Positions 1 through 5,138 of a stretch of DNA of 7,175 nt are shown here, piece by piece. The first letter of the stretch is position 1, and every line of letters begins with the position of its first letter. The position numbers and the translations under genes are program-made. The DNA comes from Limnohabitans sp. (GTDB lineage: Bacteria > Pseudomonadota > Gammaproteobacteria > Burkholderiales > Burkholderiaceae_C), in the NCBI GenBank assembly GCA_015657605.1, contig JACDQO010000033.1:1-7175 (forward strand). The letters are read 5' to 3'. The notes under the pieces are model-generated. The model saw only the letters and a program-made list of their open reading frames with translations. It did no database searches and was not told the origin of the DNA.

Positions 1-805
1 CGGCGACTCTGGCCCGACCGCGGCTTGAATTTTGCGGTCCGTGCGCAAGGCGAGTTGGTGGGGCACATCCAGGACAGCATGGCGCAGCTTTGGTGGCGTT
101 TGCAGGGGGCACAGCACGCGCGCGATCGTCAAATTCCCCAGGCTTGGCGCTCGTTCAAAGCGGCGGGTTTGCCCCTGCCTTGGAAGCAATCGCCCCCCTT
201 GCCGGACGGATCTTTGCCCTCCAGTCGGGCGGCCTTGCTTTTGCGCGACAACGTGCTGCACCGCAACCAAATTGAGCGGGCCTACCTCAAAGCCATTGGC
301 TCGGCGCGCCACGAGGTGGTGATCGCCAACGCTTATTTTTTGCCGGGACGCAGGCTTCGCCAAGCTTTGGTCCATGCCGCGCGGCGGGGGGGTGCGCGTG
401 CGATTGCTGGTGCAAGGACGCTACGAATACTTCATGCAGTACCACGCGGCCCGTCCGGTGTATGGAATTTTGTTGGCGGCGGGTGTTGAGATTTACCAGT
501 ACGACGCCAGTTTTTTGCACGCCAAAGTGGCCGTGGTCGATGCCCACCATGAGCGTCCCTGGGCCACTGTGGGCTCGTCCAATCTGGACCCGCTGAGCCT
601 CTTGTTGGCGCGTGAGGCCAATGTGGTGGTGGCCGATCGCGTGTTTGCGCAAGGTTTGCACCTGCGCTTGAGCGACGTGATCGCCACCCAAAGCACGCCT
701 GTGGCCGAGTCATTCAAGCACCGCTATTGGCACCAGCGTTGGCGAGACCGCATGGCTTTTGGACTCATGCGCTTGGCGCTTTTCATCACCGGGCACCGTT
801 ATTGA
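1..805 (+). CDS. clsB: Cardiolipin synthase B-like phospholipase D family protein, 5'-partial, one frameshift
   Basis: Membrane-associated phospholipase D superfamily enzyme that transfers phosphatidyl groups to make cardiolipin. The gene enters from the left edge, so the first HKD motif lies outside the window. The first frame is open from base 1 to about 386 and includes IANAYFLPGRRLRQAL. Homology then continues one frame over (VRVRLLVQGRYEYFMQYHA) to the TGA at 803-805. The second catalytic motif is complete: H at 518-520, K at 524-526, D at 539-541, followed by GSSN at 572-583 and LDPLSLLLAREANVVV. The gap between the motif Asp and GSSN is ten residues, about four more than the usual six. 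The two frames join if one G is removed from the seven-G run at 386-392, giving about 267 residues in the window. As read, the protein would lose its second HKD half and be inactive. Family assignment is firm. Whether the break is real or a sequencing error is open. Confidence 0.88.
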
Positions 806-826
806 GGGGCTCCACAGGCAAACCCC

Positions 827-860
827 TGATCGTTGTGCGTCGATCAATCGCTGTTAGGAT
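827..860 (+). promoter_or_regulatory. Possible folE promoter with overlapping inverted repeat
   Basis: In the 87-bp gap before folE, TTGTGC at 833-838 and TAGGAT at 855-860 are separated by 16 bp and could be weak -35 and -10 elements. A 6-bp inverted repeat, TGATCG at 827-832 and CGATCA at 841-846 with 8 bp between, overlaps the proposed -35. No T-run follows, so it looks more like a protein-binding dyad than a terminator. Both calls rest on short matches only. Confidence 0.25.
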
Positions 861-892
861 CATCCCCATGTTAATGACCCCCCCCAGATGCC

Positions 893-1603
893 ATGACTGC
901 TTCTGCTGCCACGCCCGACGACGAAGGCGTACCCGTATCCGTCAAGATCCGCGAGCGCATCCACGCTGCCCGCAAACGCTTTCACGCCAACGACAACATC
1001 GCCGAGTTCATCGAGCCCGGTGAATTGGAAAAACTGTTGGATGAGGTGACCGGCAAAATGGCTGGTGTTTTGGACAGTTTGGTGATCGACACCGTCAACG
1101 ACCACAACACCGGCGATACCGCCCGCCGCGTGGCCAAGATGTACCTGAAAGAAGTGTTCAAGGGCCGCTATGTCGAAGCCCCCGAGATCACCGAATTTCC
1201 CAATGCCGAGCACCTGAACGAGCTGATGATCGTTGGCCCCATCACGGTGCGCAGTGCTTGCAGCCACCACTTTTGCCCGGTGATTGGCAAGATCTGGATC
1301 GGTGTTTTGCCCAACGAACACACCAACGTGATTGGCCTGTCCAAGTACGCCCGTTTGGCCGAATGGATCATGGGCCGCCCCCAGATCCAGGAAGAAGCGG
1401 TGGTGCAGCTGGCCGACTTGATCCAGCGCAAAACCCAGCCCGATGGTTTGGCCATCGTCATGGAAGCCAGCCACTACTGCATGGGCTGGCGCGGCGTGAA
1501 AGACATGGACAGCAAGATGATCAACTCGGTCATGCGCGGTGCCTTTCTCAAAGACCCGAACCTGCGCCGCGAATTTTTGTCATTGATTCCCAAAAAGGAT
1601 TGA
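893..1603 (+). CDS. folE: GTP cyclohydrolase I (FolE)
   Basis: Cytosolic zinc enzyme that converts GTP to 7,8-dihydroneopterin triphosphate, the first step of tetrahydrofolate/pterin synthesis. The product is 236 residues, with an N-terminal extension of about 35 residues before the core. The active-site block ACSHHFCPVIGKIWIG carries C123, H125 and H126. A second block, SHYCMGWRGVKDMDSK, carries H194 and C196. C123, H126 and C196 match the family's zinc ligands, and H125 and H194 match catalytic histidines. VNDHNTGDTARRVAKMY and NVIGLSKYARLAEW are further typical segments. The ATG at 893 is the best in-frame start, although its ribosome binding site is poor; nearby ATGs at 868 and 874 are out of frame. 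The gene is intact and its stop is 2 nt before the BLUF start, so the two are probably cotranscribed. Confidence 0.96.
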   Translation: MTASAATPDDEGVPVSVKIRERIHAARKRFHANDNIAEFIEPGELEKLLDEVTGKMAGVLDSLVIDTVNDHNTGDTARRVAKMYLKEVFKGRYVEAPEITEFPNAEHLNELMIVGPITVRSACSHHFCPVIGKIWIGVLPNEHTNVIGLSKYARLAEWIMGRPQIQEEAVVQLADLIQRKTQPDGLAIVMEASHYCMGWRGVKDMDSKMINSVMRGAFLKDPNLRREFLSLIPKKD

Positions 1604-1605
1604 CC

Positions 1606-2028
1606 ATGTTGGTACGCCTGCTTTACGCCAGCCGTGTGGTGGATGACCGCCCTGAAACCATCGAAGCCATTTTGGCGCGCTCGCGCCAGTTCAACCCCAG
1701 CACCGGCATCACCGGCATCCTTTGCTATGGCGGCGGCATCTTTTTGCAAGCCATCGAAGGCGGACGCAGCGCGGTCAGCGAACTGTATGGCCACATCCAA
1801 AAAGATGCGCGCCACAAAGACGTGGTTTTGTTGCATTACGAAGAAATTTCTGAGCGCCGTTTTGGCGGCTGGACCATGGGCCAGGTGGACGCGTCGCGCG
1901 TCAACACCAACATCTTGCTCAAGTACTCCGAGCGGGCCGAGTTGGACCCGTACAACGTCTCGGGCAAAGTCTCACTGGCCTTGCTGGAAGAGTTGATGGC
2001 CACCGCGTCCATCATCGGACGTGCCTGA
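1606..2028 (+). CDS. Short BLUF-domain blue-light photoreceptor
   Basis: BLUF domains bind FAD and rearrange a Tyr/Gln hydrogen-bond network on blue-light excitation. This 140-residue protein is essentially one BLUF domain (about residues 1-95) plus a short C-terminal helical tail, like PixD-type stand-alone sensors. It has no attached output domain. The key residues are all present: Y7 in LVRLLYASR, N30 in the RQFNPSTGITG segment, Q48 in IFLQAIEG, and W89 and M91 in FGGWTMGQV. The start at 1606 is preceded by AAAAGGA (1593-1599) inside the folE 3' end, with only 2 nt between the folE stop and this ATG, which implies translational coupling. Output is probably by protein-protein interaction with an unknown partner. 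FolE or a nearby regulator are possibilities, not demonstrated. Confidence 0.95.
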   Translation: MLVRLLYASRVVDDRPETIEAILARSRQFNPSTGITGILCYGGGIFLQAIEGGRSAVSELYGHIQKDARHKDVVLLHYEEISERRFGGWTMGQVDASRVNTNILLKYSERAELDPYNVSGKVSLALLEELMATASIIGRA

Positions 2029-2065
2029 GCTGAGTAGAGGCGACGCCCTCGTCGCGAAGTGAACC

Positions 2066-2881
2066 ATGAACCTGATTGGCTGCGACTTCTCCAGCAGCCC
2101 CTCCAAACGCAAGCCCATCGTGTTGGCGCTGGGCCAGGCTAAGCAGGGCAGAGTGCAACTGCAAGCCCTGCAGACCTTTGACACCCTGAACGCCTTTGGC
2201 CAATGGCTGGCGCAGCCTGCCGACTGGGTGGGCGGTTTCGATTTGCCCTTTGGCCTGCCGCGTGAACTGGTCGAGACCTTGGGCTGGCCCACCGACTGGG
2301 CCGCCTGCATGGACCATTACTGCGCACTGGAGCGCAGCCAAATTCGCGAACAGTTTGCGGCGTTTTGCAACGCCCGCCCCGCAGGCGGCAAGTTCGCGCA
2401 CCGCGCCGCCGACCGACCCGCAGGCTCTAGCCCCTCCATGAAATGGGTCAACCCACCCGTGGCCTATATGCTGCACGCGGGCGTGCCCCTGTTGCGCCAA
2501 GCGGGTGTGCACTTGCCCGGCCTGTGCGCTGGTGATATGCGCCGCGTGGCGCTGGAGGCCTACCCCGGCCTGCTGGCGCGTGAAGTGCTGGGCAACACCA
2601 GCTACAAAAGTGACGACAAGGCCAAACAAACCCCCGAGCGCCTTCTGGCTCGGCGCGAACTGCTGAGCGCCCTGGAGCGCGGCCAAACCCGCTTTGGCCT
2701 GCGCCTGGTGGCCAGCAACGCACTCATGGGCCGGTTGGCCGAGGACGCCAGCGGTGATGCACTCGACGCCACCCTGTGCCTGATGCAAGCGGCTTGGGCG
2801 CAACAACGGCACGAAGCCGGGCACCCGCAATACGGCTTGCCGCCGTTTGATTCGTTGGAGGGGTGGATCGTTACCTGTTGA
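2066..2881 (+). CDS. DUF429 family protein, predicted RNase H-fold nuclease-like
   Basis: A 271-residue DUF429 protein (COG4923-type, described as a predicted nuclease with RNase H fold); its biochemical function is not established. Family hallmarks are the N-terminal LIGCDFSSSPSKRKPI with D7, WVGGFDLPFGLPREL with D59, the central EAYPGLLAREVLG with E164, YKSDDKAKQTPERLLARREL, and the C-terminal DASGDALDATLC with D231 and D234. These acidic residues sit where an RNase H-like fold would place metal ligands; that mapping is inference. The C-terminus (LEGWIVTC) looks complete. The gene follows the BLUF gene by 37 bp and may be in the same transcript. Its ribosome binding site is weak (GAAGTGA). 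A small hairpin, GCGAC (2040-2044) with GTCGC (2051-2055), lies in the gap. Confidence 0.85.
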   Translation: MNLIGCDFSSSPSKRKPIVLALGQAKQGRVQLQALQTFDTLNAFGQWLAQPADWVGGFDLPFGLPRELVETLGWPTDWAACMDHYCALERSQIREQFAAFCNARPAGGKFAHRAADRPAGSSPSMKWVNPPVAYMLHAGVPLLRQAGVHLPGLCAGDMRRVALEAYPGLLAREVLGNTSYKSDDKAKQTPERLLARRELLSALERGQTRFGLRLVASNALMGRLAEDASGDALDATLCLMQAAWAQQRHEAGHPQYGLPPFDSLEGWIVTC

Positions 2882-2910
2882 CGCAGGTCCAATACGGAAC
2901 AACTGGGGGA

Positions 2911-2948
2911 CAGTTTCCGGTTGGCGTCAACAAGCTGAAAACTGTTTT
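2911..2948 (+). terminator. Possible rho-independent terminator downstream of the DUF429 gene
   Basis: CAGTTT (2911-2916) pairs with AAACTG (2939-2944). An inner GTTG (2920-2923) pairs with CAAC (2928-2931) around a GCGT loop. The structure is followed by TTTT (2945-2948) on the plus strand. The interior loop and short U-tract make it weak. It lies in the 81-bp gap between the convergent DUF429 and brnA genes, the right place for a terminator. Confidence 0.35.
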
Positions 2949-2962
2949 AGAAGGTCTGAGTC

Positions 2963-3301
2963 TCAAACAGGTGATTGCGTCTTGAGCCAATCGCGCAGCG
3001 CGGTGTTCATGCGGGTTTGCCAGCCAGGGCCGCCAGCGCGAAAGGCGGCCAGCACATCGCGATCTATCCGGATGGTGGTGGATTCCTTATCGCTGCCTGT
3101 GGGGCGCCCCCTCTGGCGGCGGTAGGTCTCGATACCGACCTGCATTTCTTCACGTGTCAGTGGGCGCTCATTTTCATTTTGGCCGTCCCATACATAGGGC
3201 GCTGAGGCCTGAACTTGGTTTTTCTGCGTTTTGCTTTTGCCTTGGGCCGAGGCTGTGCGCAATTCATCGAGCGTCGTCGAAGTCGTTTTTGAGCCAGTCA
3301 T
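2963..3301 (-). CDS. brnA: BrnA antitoxin, type II toxin-antitoxin system
   Basis: Antitoxin that neutralises BrnT and, in studied systems, binds DNA to autoregulate the operon. The product is 112 residues. The C-terminal half has the BrnA signature: TTIRIDRDVLAAFRAGGPGW followed by QTRMNTALRDWLK, a ribbon-helix-helix-like DNA-binding segment at about residues 75-107. The N-terminal half is polar and probably flexible, with a toxin-binding segment around PYVWDGQNENERPLTREEM. The start chosen is the ATG at 3301-3299, because AGAAAGGA lies about 9 nt upstream of it. The frame is open further upstream to 3373, but that extension only shadows brnT. The start overlaps the end of brnT by 38 bp, so the antitoxin is probably translated by coupling to the toxin. 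Toxin-first order is usual for brnTA. Confidence 0.9.
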   Translation of the reverse strand: MTGSKTTSTTLDELRTASAQGKSKTQKNQVQASAPYVWDGQNENERPLTREEMQVGIETYRRQRGRPTGSDKESTTIRIDRDVLAAFRAGGPGWQTRMNTALRDWLKTQSPV

Positions 3302-3560
3302 GGTAAGCGGTCCTTTCTTCTTCACTGGCGGGCCTGAAGCTGATGATCCGCATCGCGCTTTGTCGCGAGACATAAACCACCGTCAGTACAGCCAGCACAT
3401 CAAACACATAGGCAAATGCTTGGGTGCGCAGTTCTAGGTTTCGAACACTCTTCACGTCCAGTCGATACTTGCTGTCCAGCACCATCACGGCGTCCATGAA
3501 GTCCAAACCGTGCTTGTCCAAATTGGTTTGCCGTTTATCGGGGTCCCACAGTATGTGCAT
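3264..3560 (-). CDS. brnT: BrnT toxin (DUF497), RelE-like ribonuclease
   Basis: Cytoplasmic toxin of the brnTA module; BrnT of Brucella is a RelE-fold ribonuclease that inhibits translation. The product is 98 residues, the normal length for the family. The N-terminal signature is ILWDPDKRQTNLDKHGLDF (K9, N13, K16, H17, G18), and the C-terminal signature is MRIISFRPASEEERTAY (R71, R76, E81, R83, Y86). The central strand LAVLTVVYVSR is also typical. The gene looks intact. The ATG at 3560-3558 matches the usual start just before the W-D-P motif. No Shine-Dalgarno sequence precedes it, and the predicted transcript would start only a few bases upstream (see promoter entry). The surrounding 3560-3680 is visibly AT-richer than its neighbours, which fits an acquired module, though that is inference. 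Confidence 0.93.
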   Translation of the reverse strand: MHILWDPDKRQTNLDKHGLDFMDAVMVLDSKYRLDVKSVRNLELRTQAFAYVFDVLAVLTVVYVSRQSAMRIISFRPASEEERTAYHDWLKNDFDDAR

Positions 3561-3572
3561 TTCGGTTCATTT

Positions 3573-3600
3573 ATTGTAGTAACGAAAATTTTGAAGTCAA
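3573..3600 (-). promoter_or_regulatory. Sigma70-like promoter of brnTA
   Basis: Read on the minus strand, TTGACT (3600-3595) and TACAAT (3578-3573) each match the consensus -35 and -10 at five of six positions, with a 16-bp spacer. The predicted transcription start is around 3566, about 6 nt before the brnT ATG. An imperfect inverted repeat (ATTTCGGTT at 3559-3567 against AACGAAAAT at 3582-3590, 7 of 9 matching) brackets the -10 and is a candidate BrnA operator. Confidence 0.6.
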
Positions 3601-3758
3601 TCATCGGATACGCCACAAAGCGCCTTGGATGAGATATCGATAGATTGAAATGTTGCCTTTGTTATTTAAATAATGAATCAGGGGATACGATGAGGCCTGA
3701 TTTGCTGGGTTGCTGGAAATGCGCAAGCTCAGAGCGATTCACACGAAGGAGAGTGCCG
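3601..3758. other. Divergent intergenic region between brnT and the split-barrel gene
   Basis: No gene is supported here, although the downstream frame is open from 3645. The region is AT-rich around 3640-3680. It contains a perfect 12-bp palindrome, TTATTTAAATAA, at 3662-3673. A TTGAAA at 3645-3650 could be a -35 for the plus-strand operon, with an AT-rich -10 falling in the palindrome, but no good consensus pair is present. A clear Shine-Dalgarno sequence, AAGGAG at 3746-3751, sets the start of the next gene at 3759. Confidence 0.4.
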
Positions 3759-4242
3759 ATGACCCTTTTGCATGAACCCGTCCAAGAAGCCGCTCGCCGG
3801 AGCGTGCTGTGCTGGCTGGCCACCGTGGATGCCGAGGGTCAGCCCAATGTCTCACCCAAAGAGGTATGGGCCATTGCAGACGATATGCATGTGGTGGTGG
3901 CGAACATTGCATCACCCCATTCAGTCCGCAACATCGCGCAGCAGCCGAAGGTTTGCCTGAGCTTTGTGGATGTGTTCGTGCAAAAGGGCTTCAAGCTGGT
4001 GGGCACTGCTCGCGCGGTGCGCGCAGCCGATCCAGAATTCTCTGCGTGGGCCGCGCCATTGCTTTCCATGGTGGGTCAACGCTTTGTGAGTCCACAGCGT
4101 GCTGGTCATTCGCGTCACATCGGTGGCCCCCATCGTGGCACCGAGTTATCGCTTTCATCCAGATGAAACCACCGAAGCTTCGCAAGTGGCATCTGCCATG
4201 CGAACCTACAAAGTCCAAGCTTCAGAACAGGAGAAATCATGA
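3759..4242 (+). CDS. Pyridoxamine 5'-phosphate oxidase-like flavin-binding split-barrel protein, one frameshift
   Basis: Small PNPOx-like FMN/F420-type split-barrel protein; members are oxidoreductases or flavin/heme binders, and the substrate here is unknown. The N-terminal 110 residues are in one frame, with LCWLATVDAEGQPNVSPKEV, HVVVANIASPHSVRNIAQQP, KVCLSFVDVFVQKGFKLVGT and ending GQRFV. After about 4088 the homology continues one frame over as VHSVLVIRVTSVAPIVAPSY, RFHPDE and AMRTYKVQ, ending at TGA 4240-4242. Removing one base near 4089 gives a 160-residue protein of normal length. The downstream frame ends in an ATGA overlap with the GNAT start, which supports it as the true frame. Uncorrected, the first frame runs to 4166 with an unrelated tail. 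The start at 3759 follows AAGGAG (3746-3751). Confidence 0.85.
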
Positions 4243-4691
4243 GTTCAATCACCATCCGCCAAGCTGTGCTGGCTGACCTCGATGCTGTGGCTGCCTTGTT
4301 CGATGGTTATCGCCAGTTTTATGGTCAGGCCAGCGATGAAGCCGCAGCCAAGACTTTTCTGCAAGCCCGCTTTGAGCATGGACAATCGGTTGTGCTGTTG
4401 GCCGAGTCACAGGGGCAGGCTGTGGGTTTCACGCAGCTGTACCCGAGCTTTTCTTCGGTGTCGATGGCGCGGGTGTTTGTGCTCAATGATCTGTTCGTGG
4501 CACCGACGGCCAGGCGAATGGGCGTGGGCGAAGCCTTGTTGAATGCCGCTGCGGACCATGCGCGCCAACTGGGCGCTGTGCGCTTGTCCTTGACCACGAA
4601 CGTGCAAAACTTGCCCGCACAGTCTTTGTACGCGTCCATGGGCTGGGAGCGTGATCAAAAATTCTATGCCTACCACTTGGCATTAGGATAG
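4239..4691 (+). CDS. GNAT family N-acetyltransferase
   Basis: 150-residue acetyl-CoA-dependent acetyltransferase of the GNAT superfamily; the acceptor substrate cannot be read from sequence. The core begins SITIRQAVLADLDAVAALF. Strand 4 and motif A are clear: VLNDLFVAPTARRMGVGEAL, with the pyrophosphate-binding R92-R93-M-G-V-G97 loop. Motif B includes NVQNLPAQSLYASMGW with Y131 and G135, followed by the usual C-terminal FYAYHL strand. The ATG overlaps the previous gene's stop (ATGA) and has CAGGAG at 4228-4233 about 5 nt upstream. The gene is therefore tightly coupled to the split-barrel protein and is complete. Confidence 0.92.
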   Translation: MSSITIRQAVLADLDAVAALFDGYRQFYGQASDEAAAKTFLQARFEHGQSVVLLAESQGQAVGFTQLYPSFSSVSMARVFVLNDLFVAPTARRMGVGEALLNAAADHARQLGAVRLSLTTNVQNLPAQSLYASMGWERDQKFYAYHLALG

Positions 4692-4700
4692 GCCTGATGG

Positions 4701-4725
4701 TTCGCTCGATTTCAGCGAATCCTTT
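4701..4725 (+). other. Small hairpin between the GNAT and cupin genes
   Basis: TTCGCT (4701-4706) pairs with AGCGAA (4714-4719) around a 7-nt loop. Flanking GG (4699-4700) and CC (4721-4722) could extend the stem across one bulged base. TTT follows at 4723-4725, directly before the cupin Shine-Dalgarno AGGAG (4726-4730). It could be a weak terminator, an mRNA processing or stability element, or chance. Confidence 0.3.
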
Positions 4726-4736
4726 AGGAGATGCCG

Positions 4737-5126
4737 ATGACAACACAAGGTTTTGTGGTGACGCACGCCAAAGATGCGCAGTTCGAGCGCGGTTTACGCT
4801 CGTTTTTTGAGTACCGTGATTTAGGCATGAGTCAGGCCACGCAAGGGCGTGTCACGGCCAGTGTGATCCGTGCCGCTGGCGGGCATGATTTTTCCAGCCA
4901 GCCGCATTTGCACCACACTGAGTTCCAGCTGGTCTATGTGCTCAAGGGCTGGATCGAATTTGAATACGAGGGGCAGGGTGCGGTTCGGCTGGAAGCGGGC
5001 TCTTGTGTGCACCAACCGCCGGGCATTCGTCACCGCGAGCTGGGTCACAGCGAGGATCTGGAACTGCTCGAAGTGGTGCTGCCTGCCGACTTCAAGACCG
5101 AGACGGTGGACAGCGTTAACCCCTGA
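4737..5126 (+). CDS. Small single-domain cupin protein
   Basis: 129-residue single-domain cupin, a beta-barrel metal-binding fold; the ligand or reaction is unknown. The first cupin motif is PHLHHTEFQLVYVLKGWIEF with H57, H59, H60 and E62. The second is GSCVHQPPGIRHRELGHSED with G88, P94, P95, G96 and H99. Several metal-ligand candidates are thus in place. Two in-frame ATGs are present, at 4731 and 4737. AGGAG (4726-4730) touches the first directly but is 6 nt before the second, so 4737 is the better start. The gene is 45 bp after the GNAT gene and 12 bp before the SbmA-like transporter gene. Short cupins of this type often act as sensors or small-molecule binding proteins; that role is not shown here. 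Confidence 0.87.
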   Translation: MTTQGFVVTHAKDAQFERGLRSFFEYRDLGMSQATQGRVTASVIRAAGGHDFSSQPHLHHTEFQLVYVLKGWIEFEYEGQGAVRLEAGSCVHQPPGIRHRELGHSEDLELLEVVLPADFKTETVDSVNP

Positions 5127-5138
5127 CCGAAAGAGCCC

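Noticed and set aside
386..400. Programmed ribosomal frameshifting in clsB
   Set aside because: ClsB is normally a single-frame protein, and the G run looks like plain slippage or miscalling. No known stimulator structure is evident, and the other breaks in the window share the +1 pattern.
805..828. Hairpin AGGGG (805-809) with CCCCT (823-827) as a clsB terminator
   Set aside because: The stem is 5 bp with a 13-nt loop, and no T-run follows; too weak to call.
860..1474. 204-residue minus-strand open frame
   Set aside because: Antisense to folE, whose motifs are complete. It has His/Asp/Gly-rich composition typical of a shadow frame.
1258..1605. Upstream extension of the BLUF frame into folE
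   Set aside because: The extension is a shadow of folE. The ATG at 1606 has a Shine-Dalgarno sequence and starts exactly at the conserved BLUF first strand.
2012..2902. 296-residue open frame on the minus strand
   Set aside because: It is fully antisense to the DUF429 gene, which has clear family motifs. The predicted protein is repetitive Gly/Ala/Gln-rich and matches nothing recognisable; such frames are common opposite GC-rich genes.
3302..3373. Longer BrnA starting at 3373
   Set aside because: The extra 24 residues lie wholly inside brnT and look unrelated to BrnA. The ATG at 3301 has the better Shine-Dalgarno sequence.
3645..3758. N-terminal extension of the split-barrel protein from an ATG at 3645
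   Set aside because: The extra 38 residues are Cys-rich and unrelated to the family, and AAGGAG at 3746-3751 points to the start at 3759.
4731..4736. Cupin start at the first ATG (4731)
   Set aside because: The Shine-Dalgarno sequence directly abuts it, leaving no spacing; the ATG 6 nt later is better placed.
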